A stretch of DNA of 64,000 nt from Aestuariibaculum sp. M13 (GTDB lineage: Bacteria > Bacteroidota > Bacteroidia > Flavobacteriales > Flavobacteriaceae). This document shows, piece by piece, positions 27,401 to 33,171 of the stretch (the stretch's first letter is position 1; the number at the start of each line of letters is the position of its first letter). The notes under the pieces were generated by a model. That model was not told the origin of the DNA, did not search any database, and saw only the letters and a list, made by a program, of their open reading frames with translations. Position numbers and translations under genes: made by a program. Location: NCBI RefSeq assembly GCF_024723255.1, contig NZ_JANIAC010000001.1, forward strand, positions 883,548-947,547, read 5' to 3'.

Positions 27401-27717
27401 ACTAATTGAACATTAAATTCTCTTATAGCTCCAATTTCAAGTGCTTGTGTAGTATATCCAATAGTTGAAATTACTAATTTGTTGCTCGTGCTTTTTATAC
27501 GGATAGCGAAGTTCCCATCAAAATCGGTAACAACACCCGTTACGGTTCTATTCTCGACATCCTGTTCAATAACAGTTGCCCCTAAAATTGGTTCTTTTGT
27601 TCCGGCATCGATAACCTGACCTCGTACCACCTGTTCCTGAGCAGACAATTGGAATGAAGTAAAGAAAATCAATACCATTGAAAAACTATATAGTAAGTTG
27701 GTTATATTATATTTCAT
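24442..27717 (-). CDS. SusC-like TonB-dependent receptor (pair 2)
   Basis: 1091 residues; signal peptide ends near LSAQE. Regulatory domain about 30-110 (GQVIDAGTKEPILGATVIEQ), TonB-box-like LDEIVITGSKG, plug with GRVPGVDITANSGDPGAG, IRGTSSITGSSDPLIVVDG and TILKDAAATAMWGARAAAGV, then a barrel ending TRRFTLGLRTRF. It follows the large fasciclin gene by 1 bp. It imports glycan fragments with the SusD partner at 22938. Confidence 0.95.
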   Translation of the reverse strand: MKYNITNLLYSFSMVLIFFTSFQLSAQEQVVRGQVIDAGTKEPILGATVIEQDVENRTVTGVVTDFDGNFAIRIKSTSNKLVISTIGYTTQALEIGAIREFNVQLVEKVEGLDEIVITGSKGSDDGLLNIADRNLTTSVVTVKATDIQNTQAASIDEALQGRVPGVDITANSGDPGAGMQIRIRGTSSITGSSDPLIVVDGMPYETSIPEDFNFGTADQQGYAALLNVAPADIESITILKDAAATAMWGARAAAGVLIINTKRGSVGAPKIGYSFTGTVQKMPNTIPMLNGDQYSQLIPEAYMNRTGTPLNTLTVKEFQYDPQEVYYYKNYGNNTDWVDAISQTGLTGEHNISLQGGGERARYYSSVGYYNSKGVTKGTAYERINGRLNLDYVVSDRIRFKADISYTHTDTDRNYVNGTSNGADRIRSVAYVKMPNMSIYEYDDLGDITPNYFSPASNIQGQYSGTYNPVAMAEFATNNQIGERIVPHFNLKVDLVPDRLISTFDIQYDFNSTKAKSFLPQNATGRPFTETVVNRASDADVDATSITTKTNFIYTPSLGEKHSFQSILSLQSNDYRYESHQALTSNTASSLLTDPSVPSRTQNSDLQLYTNNSQSRNVAALINAQYGYDDRYLINVGLRADGNSKFGPDNRYALFPSVSTRWRVSAEKFMESLDWVDDFSVRASLGQSGRAPRYDYRYFNIYSNYDAQYLGLNGIYPSNIQLNNLRWETLTGKNLGFNIQLFDKRVMMDIDLYKNRTKDLLFTNIDITTISGYSSLSDQNVGILDNQGWEIGLYTTPFKNDKWTIDFNFNISRNQNIIREISEFYPNESGNIDRNGEYKRFLQVDNPFGSFYGYRFKGVYPDLESTKALDANGNVIVGPNGQEVYMRFNYPNIDYTFQPGDAIYEDINKDGNIDSRDIVYLGNSNPKFTGGFGPSFSYNKQFKLQLFFTYRLDYDIINGTDMITTNMYGFDNQSTAVLSRWRNPGDVTDMPRAVYRGGYNWLGSSRYVEDASFLRFRSATFSYNFGKNFLKALKLDDLNLYFTADNIMTFTTYRGQDPEVNMRGGDPFGIAIDNSRTPPTRRFTLGLRTRF

Positions 27718-27718
27718 T

Positions 27719-29953
27719 TTATTCCGTGTATAAAAGATAATTATCTACTAAGTGAATAAGTGTACGGTCTGCCAAATGATTACTCTCTAAAGGAATATAA
27801 TCTGCAATACGATTACCTGCATCAATAAAACTTAAATCACCTGGTACTGAAACGATATTTACATAGGTTTTCTCTCCTAACTCTGTTTTAAACAAGGTTT
27901 CTGTTAATCCGTTGATTAACCCATCATCTGAAGCTGTACGGGTTGCAAGGAAATGGTATTTCACAAATGCAGCAATTCCTTCTTTTTCTGTATCGTTAGC
28001 TGGTGTAAAGTTTGGTGCTCCAGTTGTGGTATCTCCTGGTAAAACACCATCTATAACAGCCTGCATAATAGCTGTGTTACTAGGAATAACAAAGGTGTAA
28101 GGCGTTCCTAATTCTATGCCTTCAATTGAACCTGCAGCTGCATCATAAAGTCCTGAACTTTTAAGAAATTCAAAGAAATAAGCATATTGAGAATCAGTTT
28201 CAGCCGCCAATGCAGCTAAATCTACTCCTTGAAATTCTTCACTAAATTCCAAAACATTATCGATATAATAGGTACGCCCATTTTGCTGATCTTCATAACC
28301 TAAAATATTCACTTTATTATCTAACACCTCATTACCAGCCGCAAACACTTGTCCATTCTCCCATTTAATGTATTCTCCTGGTAAATCGAAATCTCCAGAA
28401 CGAATAATTCCTGAACCAGACAAATCGTTCATTTCCATATTTGGTGTAGGAACAATACCGTTATATAATAATCTGGCAATTCGAGCACGTGCTAAACTAC
28501 CTCGCACTTCATTACCTGTTGCAGGTGACACGTATACCCATTCTGAGCGGTTAATATCATAATCGAAACCTAGATTCATTAACACTTCATCCGATGGCAA
28601 GAACAGCGTATAGTTACTATATATATTACTCGCTATCTCACGATAACCCGAACCATCATTGAATAATCGTGTGGCCAATGTAAAATCTGGATCTAGATAA
28701 GCAGAAGTATACACACTATAAAACAGATTCGATTCCTGAATTTTACTGGTTCCGTAAAAGAATCCATTACTTAATAGCTTAGCTTCAATCACGTCGGCAT
28801 CCATATCAATACGAATATCTTCTTCTAAAGCATTACTGTATCCCGATTTTTTTGAAGGCCAAACAGCAGCCTGAATCATGTGAGCATTAATAAAATCTTC
28901 AAAAATGTATTTTGGTAATTTATCTAAAGACGAATAATTTTTAAGTAATACCTCATCAACAAACTCTTGTAAAACCGCATTTTCCGGCACAATTAAAGTA
29001 TAAGCATCGCTTTGCCCATCATTATCTGTTACTTTTAAGAAGTTTTCGTTATTTGGAGAAAAGGATAATGCCGGATCATAAACCTTAACATAAACATCAT
29101 CAGAATTACGCGTAAAGTTTTGATAGGTAGTAGTTGCTTCCTGGTCGAACACATAACTTACTAAATTATTCTCTAATAAAGACCTAAACAAACTATAATT
29201 AGGACTTGCTTCTAATTTTTGATCGATATTTAACGGCGGTAAAGATACCTTGCTTACTTCATGAATAATACCGTTTTCTGCTACGATATCAGCCTGAACT
29301 GTTTCTGCACTTAAAACATTAAATCCTGTGTAGGTTGAATTCGGGAAGAAGAAATTATAATCGTAGCTACCAAGTGAAGCTGCATTCATATATTCTTCAG
29401 TAAAATAAGAGATGTATTTATTATTATTATCTCCCGGAATATAAGGATCTCCCCCCGCAGCATTATTTCGATTAGACCCTACAACAATCATAGGGGTTCC
29501 ATTTACAACTTTCTCCTGAAAACCATCATAATATGCTGTTCTACGTCTAAATGCCAAATCTTCTTCCCAGCCTATATTAGATTGATAATCTGAAAGACGT
29601 TCGGTTCGAAAGGCATTATAAATTAAAGCATACTTAACAATTTTAGAAGCAGTTAACGAATCAATACTTGAAACATCTGAAATGCCCTGGTCTTGAAAGT
29701 AATCTTCAAAAGCGGCATCATTTGGAGCCATCATGGTCCAGTAACCTGCTTTTCCAAGTATATCTTTATAACCTGCAATTTCGATAAGTTTGATTAAATT
29801 CTGGAAATTACCCTGAGCTTCAAGCTGCTGGTAAATAGGAGGTTCAAGATCATCAGGTCTTGCATAATACTCATCTACTTCTTTTTTACTACAATTAGTA
29901 AGAAAAAGGATAAGTGGTGAAAATAGCAAATAATAGCGTATTATTTTCTTCAT
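27719..29953 (-). CDS. Multi-fasciclin-domain surface lipoprotein, first gene of operon
   Basis: 744 residues; lipobox LTNC then SKKEVDEYYARPDDLE. About four FAS1 units can be traced by their loop motifs: WTMMAPNDAAFEDYF, YTLIVPENAVLQEFV, YTLFLPSDEVLMNLG and YTFVIPSNTAIMQAV. Each unit precedes an IIHEV- or YYIDN-type strand. FAS1 proteins mediate adhesion or ligand binding; here the leading position before SusC suggests a surface glycan-binding protein. Expression should start from the direct-repeat promoter at 30144-30188, with a roughly 180-nt leader containing a stem-loop. Confidence 0.8.
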   Translation of the reverse strand: MKKIIRYYLLFSPLILFLTNCSKKEVDEYYARPDDLEPPIYQQLEAQGNFQNLIKLIEIAGYKDILGKAGYWTMMAPNDAAFEDYFQDQGISDVSSIDSLTASKIVKYALIYNAFRTERLSDYQSNIGWEEDLAFRRRTAYYDGFQEKVVNGTPMIVVGSNRNNAAGGDPYIPGDNNNKYISYFTEEYMNAASLGSYDYNFFFPNSTYTGFNVLSAETVQADIVAENGIIHEVSKVSLPPLNIDQKLEASPNYSLFRSLLENNLVSYVFDQEATTTYQNFTRNSDDVYVKVYDPALSFSPNNENFLKVTDNDGQSDAYTLIVPENAVLQEFVDEVLLKNYSSLDKLPKYIFEDFINAHMIQAAVWPSKKSGYSNALEEDIRIDMDADVIEAKLLSNGFFYGTSKIQESNLFYSVYTSAYLDPDFTLATRLFNDGSGYREIASNIYSNYTLFLPSDEVLMNLGFDYDINRSEWVYVSPATGNEVRGSLARARIARLLYNGIVPTPNMEMNDLSGSGIIRSGDFDLPGEYIKWENGQVFAAGNEVLDNKVNILGYEDQQNGRTYYIDNVLEFSEEFQGVDLAALAAETDSQYAYFFEFLKSSGLYDAAAGSIEGIELGTPYTFVIPSNTAIMQAVIDGVLPGDTTTGAPNFTPANDTEKEGIAAFVKYHFLATRTASDDGLINGLTETLFKTELGEKTYVNIVSVPGDLSFIDAGNRIADYIPLESNHLADRTLIHLVDNYLLYTE

Positions 29954-30080
29954 TATAGTTTGACTTATTTTAGGTGGTTAAAAAATAAAATTGCGGGGGT
30001 TGAACCGAATTTTAGGGAATAGGAATGTCTTCTAGAAAATAGATAATTAGTTTTTGGTTAATAATTTAGTTAGTTGTCGT

Positions 30081-30114
30081 TTTTTAAGGTTATCGATTGC
30101 ATAAACCTTAAAAA
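30081..30114 (-). promoter_or_regulatory. Stem-loop in the long 5' leader of the fasciclin/SusCD operon
   Basis: A perfect 11-bp stem TTTTTAAGGTT (30081-30091) / AACCTTAAAAA (30104-30114) with a 12-nt loop. It lies about 25-55 nt inside the predicted transcript and about 130 nt before the start codon. It is not followed by a T-run on the minus strand, so it is not a simple terminator. The loop contains part of the ATCGAT palindrome. The remainder of the 377-bp gap 29954-30330 holds only the promoter module and unstructured AT-rich leader. Confidence 0.5.
30088..30101. promoter_or_regulatory. Weak ATCGATT palindrome (GGTTATCGATTGCA)
   Basis: Three mismatches from TGTAATCGATTACA. It sits across the stem and loop of the leader hairpin, downstream of the promoter. 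It is a possible roadblock site for the same regulator, but low complexity makes a chance match possible. Confidence 0.25.
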
Positions 30115-30143
30115 GGTTAAATGTAATAGCTACATTTATTAAT

Positions 30144-30188
30144 CAAATTAAAAGTTAAAATTCTGTTAATCCATCCTGCACTATCCTG
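30144..30188 (-). promoter_or_regulatory. Direct-repeat promoter module of the fasciclin/SusCD operon
   Basis: On the minus strand: CAGGAT (30188-30183), CAGGAT (30178-30173), 21 bp, then TTAATTTG (30151-30144). Both hexamers are perfect. The -7 box is identical to that of the other SusCD operon at 47788. Confidence 0.8.
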
Positions 30189-30330
30189 TATATATATTGA
30201 CTAAGATGGATTATTAGAATCATTTAGAATAATATTATTTTAGTTCAATAAAGTGATTAGTAATTTTAATAAATTCAGTCAGCTTCTATTTTTTGATAAA
30301 AGAAACATTATTTCACTGCAATTAATGACA

Positions 30331-31503
30331 TTAATTAGCTAATCCTAAATACCATGAGGTTATATTACAGAATAGATTTCCATTCATGGTAGCCACCTCT
30401 CCTATGCATATTTCTGAAGTTTCATCTAAAACAAAATCTACAGTGTACGTTCCTGCCACACCAATTCTCTGGTATCCTATAACTTCAGGTGCTGTTTCTA
30501 CGTCTGCCACATTGGGCAATCCAACATTTCCTTTTGTTATTACAAAATAAGCACCGTCTGCGTTGGTATTATGATTTGTACTAAGAATTTCAACGGTTAA
30601 CCTATAATTTGCTGGCTCCGCCTCTACTACCTGATAAATTTTTCCATTTTCAATATAAGGAGATCCCCAACCAGATTCTAAATTAAAAATATTTCCATTC
30701 CATTCATCCCAGCCACCTAGACCACCGTGATTTTTAGCGGCATCGTTGGTAATCCATGGCTCTGCTAATGTTCCCCAACGTCCACTTACTACTTCTGCAA
30801 TAAACGGAACTGCTGAATTACCTAAAACAGGTAAAACAAATGGTTTGTGTGTTGTATATTCGGTATAAATAGTATCTAAACTAAGAGGAGAATAAACATA
30901 ATATGAACGATGCTTCAATGCTGAACCACTTGTAAAATCAGAAATATTCAATACATTACTATTCGGGCTTATCGTTAACTCTACATCTTCACCATTAGTA
31001 TTTTCATATATTAACTCAGTACCTAAAATTCCTTTTGAAAATTCTGCTACTTCAAAAGTAATATTCAAATCACTATCTACTAAATTACTTGAAGAAATGA
31101 TTCGATTTTCTAAACTTTCCACATAAGTAGAGCCATAAACTTCAGTTCCTGCTGATATCAACTCTGAACTTTTACCATTAGAATCTAAGGTCATTGCTTC
31201 AAATACATAAAGTTTTTCCTGAAGATTATCGATTTGAACCGAAATACTTCCATTTACGACTGGAACAGTAACAGATTCAGATTGATCATTCCAATAAATA
31301 ACAACTTCTGAAATATTAGGGTCATCGATTACACCTTCGATTAAAACCATGTTTAATCCTGGCCTAATAACAAAGGATTGTAATGTCCCCAAAGAAGAAT
31401 CATAACTATTAACATCTGGATAGTCCTGCGAGCCACAAGATAAAACTCCTAAAACAACGGATAAAAAGAGTAAAGTTATTGTATAATTTAGTTTGAATTT
31501 CAT
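30331..31503 (-). CDS. DUF4998/DUF5013-like surface lipoprotein
   Basis: 390 residues; lipobox LSCG. Residues about 30-130 match a DUF4998-type domain as I recall it (RPGLNMVLIEGVIDDPNISE, VVIYWNDQSESVTVPV). The C-terminal half (about 225-390) is a beta-sandwich similar to DUF5013, with GRWGTLAEPWITNDAAKNHG and GGWDEWNGNIFNLESGW. Such proteins accompany SusCD pairs and are thought to be surface glycan-binding proteins. Here it is transcribed separately just upstream of the fasciclin operon. Aromatic-rich segments would suit sugar stacking. No enzyme motif is visible. Confidence 0.7.
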   Translation of the reverse strand: MKFKLNYTITLLFLSVVLGVLSCGSQDYPDVNSYDSSLGTLQSFVIRPGLNMVLIEGVIDDPNISEVVIYWNDQSESVTVPVVNGSISVQIDNLQEKLYVFEAMTLDSNGKSSELISAGTEVYGSTYVESLENRIISSSNLVDSDLNITFEVAEFSKGILGTELIYENTNGEDVELTISPNSNVLNISDFTSGSALKHRSYYVYSPLSLDTIYTEYTTHKPFVLPVLGNSAVPFIAEVVSGRWGTLAEPWITNDAAKNHGGLGGWDEWNGNIFNLESGWGSPYIENGKIYQVVEAEPANYRLTVEILSTNHNTNADGAYFVITKGNVGLPNVADVETAPEVIGYQRIGVAGTYTVDFVLDETSEICIGEVATMNGNLFCNITSWYLGLAN

Positions 31504-31546
31504 TTTTATTAGTTTAGTTATTTGGTTATAGTTGATTTAATATTGA

Positions 31547-31591
31547 TAAATGTAGTATATACACTTAAAACCACTATCCTGTAGTATCCTG
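31547..31591 (-). promoter_or_regulatory. Direct-repeat promoter module of the DUF4998-type gene
   Basis: On the minus strand: CAGGAT (31591-31586), CAGGAT (31581-31576), 21 bp, then TACATTTA (31554-31547). It is divergent from the module at 31679-31723; the two share the 236-bp intergenic region 31504-31739. Confidence 0.8.
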
Positions 31592-31603
31592 TAATCGATA
31601 TTA
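31590..31603. promoter_or_regulatory. Half palindrome TGTAATCGAT beside the operator
   Basis: The left ten bases match TGTAATCGATTACA exactly; the last four (ATTA) do not. It abuts and overlaps the upstream hexamer of the direct-repeat operator, so two regulators could compete here. Confidence 0.25.
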
Positions 31604-31677
31604 TTACATAGATTTTTATATGATTATTAAAATAAGATGGCGCATTAATTAGTATAAAACCTACGATAAATGCAAAA

Positions 31678-31831
31678 TCAGAATAGTACAGGATGGATCT
31701 TTACGGTAAGACTAATATTTTAGTCAAAAATATATTTTCATGATCCACCACAAAACCAACTTACTAAACCTTCTGTTTTTAGTAACAACACTTTATGTTA
31801 CTGCACAATCTAATCTCAATAAGTCTTTTAA
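31678..31831 (+). repeat. 154-bp promoter and signal-peptide repeat, copy B (probable source)
   Basis: Gap-free partner of 13872-14025, in the same orientation and 17,806 bp away. This copy keeps the better operator (CAGGAT). It runs naturally into the CE12 ancillary domain (NFGTNSKAL), so it is probably the ancestral copy. Confidence 0.95.
31679..31723 (+). promoter_or_regulatory. Direct-repeat promoter module of the CE12 gene
   Basis: CAGAAT (31679-31684), CAGGAT (31689-31694), 21 bp, then TATTTTAG (31716-31723). With the start codon at 31740, the leader should be only about 10 nt, unusually short compared with the other modules. Confidence 0.75.
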
Positions 31832-33044
31832 CTTCGGAACAAATAGCAAAGCTTTAAACATAATAAACATAACTGAAGCCATTGCTTACGCTGAAACGAC
31901 TGGTTATGGTTTTGATTTTGACACAGCCGAGAATATTAAATTTACCAAACAAGCTTTAACTTCTAAAAGTTCTGTTTACTTTTCGGTAAAACTACCTGAA
32001 GGATTTTATAAAATCGATTTGGTTTTAGGCGATAAAAAATGCTCTGAAACTACTGTAAAAGCAGAATCTAGACGATTAATGCTAAAAGAATCCAAAATCA
32101 ACAAAAAAGACACTATTCATTATTCCTTTATGGTAAATGTAAGAACACCTAAAATAGACGAGAATTCTTCTATTGCCATTAAAGACCGTGATAAAAATCA
32201 ACTAAACTGGGATAATAAATTAACCTTGGAATTTTCAGGTTCTCCAGCTATTCAAAGTCTAAACATTACTTCTGTCCCCAATATTACGACTATTTTCCTT
32301 GCAGGTGATTCTACAGTAACGGATCAGGATGTAGAACCTTGGGCTTCATGGGGCCAATTTTTTACTAACTATGTAACTAACGACGCAGTAGTAGCAAACT
32401 ACGCCGAATCCGGGTCCTCGTTAAGCGCCTTTAAATCGGCTAAACGACTAGACAAAATTTTGTCTCTAATGAAACCTGGCGATTATCTGTTTATAGAATT
32501 TGCTCATAACGACGAAAAACAAAAAGGAGAAGGTATTGGTCCATGGCAATCGTATTCCAACTATTTAAAAGAATACATTACCAAAGCCCGTGAAAAAGGC
32601 GGCATTCCTATTTTGTTTACACCAACTCAGCGCAGAGCATTCAACACAGATGGTACTTTAAGAGAAACTCACGGCGACTTCCCTGCTGCCATGCGAAAAG
32701 TTGCTAAAGATTTGAACGTTCCTCTTATTGATATTACCAAAATGACAACAGATATGTATGAAGCCTGGGGGGATGAACCTTCTAGACATGCTTTTGTGCA
32801 GTATCCTGCCAATACTTTTCCGGGGCAATCTGAAAAACTGGAAGACAATACCCATTTTAATAGTTTTGGCGCTAATGAAATTGCCAAATGTGTGGTTCAG
32901 GGCATTAAAGATTTAAACTTAGATTTGGTAAAATTCCTAAGACCAAATATTCCAGAGTATAACCCTAAAACCCCTGACCTGATTAGCAATTGGACTTTGC
33001 CTATGAGTACCCGATTTGAGATTGAAAAACCAGACGGCAATTAA
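31740..33044 (+). CDS. Rhamnogalacturonan acetylesterase (CE12) with N-terminal beta domain
   Basis: 434 residues with a Sec signal ending near YVTAQ. An N-terminal beta-sandwich (about 30-175, NFGTNSKAL, TTGYGFDFD, YFSVKLPEGFYKIDLVLG) precedes the SGNH domain, as in YesT-type enzymes. The SGNH blocks are FLAGDSTVTD (Ser), YAESGSS, EFAHNDEKQ (Asn) and EDNTHFNSFGA (Asp/His). It deacetylates rhamnogalacturonan I or its oligosaccharides. The first 31 residues and the promoter are shared with the esterase at 13934. The next gene has its own promoter module. Confidence 0.9.
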   Translation: MIHHKTNLLNLLFLVTTLYVTAQSNLNKSFNFGTNSKALNIINITEAIAYAETTGYGFDFDTAENIKFTKQALTSKSSVYFSVKLPEGFYKIDLVLGDKKCSETTVKAESRRLMLKESKINKKDTIHYSFMVNVRTPKIDENSSIAIKDRDKNQLNWDNKLTLEFSGSPAIQSLNITSVPNITTIFLAGDSTVTDQDVEPWASWGQFFTNYVTNDAVVANYAESGSSLSAFKSAKRLDKILSLMKPGDYLFIEFAHNDEKQKGEGIGPWQSYSNYLKEYITKAREKGGIPILFTPTQRRAFNTDGTLRETHGDFPAAMRKVAKDLNVPLIDITKMTTDMYEAWGDEPSRHAFVQYPANTFPGQSEKLEDNTHFNSFGANEIAKCVVQGIKDLNLDLVKFLRPNIPEYNPKTPDLISNWTLPMSTRFEIEKPDGN

Positions 33045-33073
33045 ATAAAACTAAAATAATCCTGCATTTTAAA

Positions 33074-33118
33074 CATGATACCACAGGATAGTTCTCATAA
33101 ATGTATAAAGTACATTTA
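33074..33118 (+). promoter_or_regulatory. Direct-repeat promoter module of the GH2/CE12-CE12 operon
   Basis: CATGAT (33074-33079), CAGGAT (33084-33089), 21 bp, then TACATTTA (33111-33118). The -7 box is identical to that of the module at 31547. The leader is about 45 nt. Confidence 0.75.
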
Positions 33119-33171
33119 CAAGATGCGTTTTATTTAAAAACGCTAACAAGATATCAACGCCACTAAACAAA

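Noticed and set aside
13934-33044. The two esterase genes sharing an N-terminus as a simple gene duplication
   Set aside because: Identity stops abruptly after the codons for KSFN. The mature proteins differ in length, domain content and sequence, so only the promoter and signal peptide were copied.
33055-33068. Extra CAGGAT on the minus strand near 33064 as another operator
   Set aside because: There is no second hexamer 10 bp away and no -7-like box at the 21-bp position.
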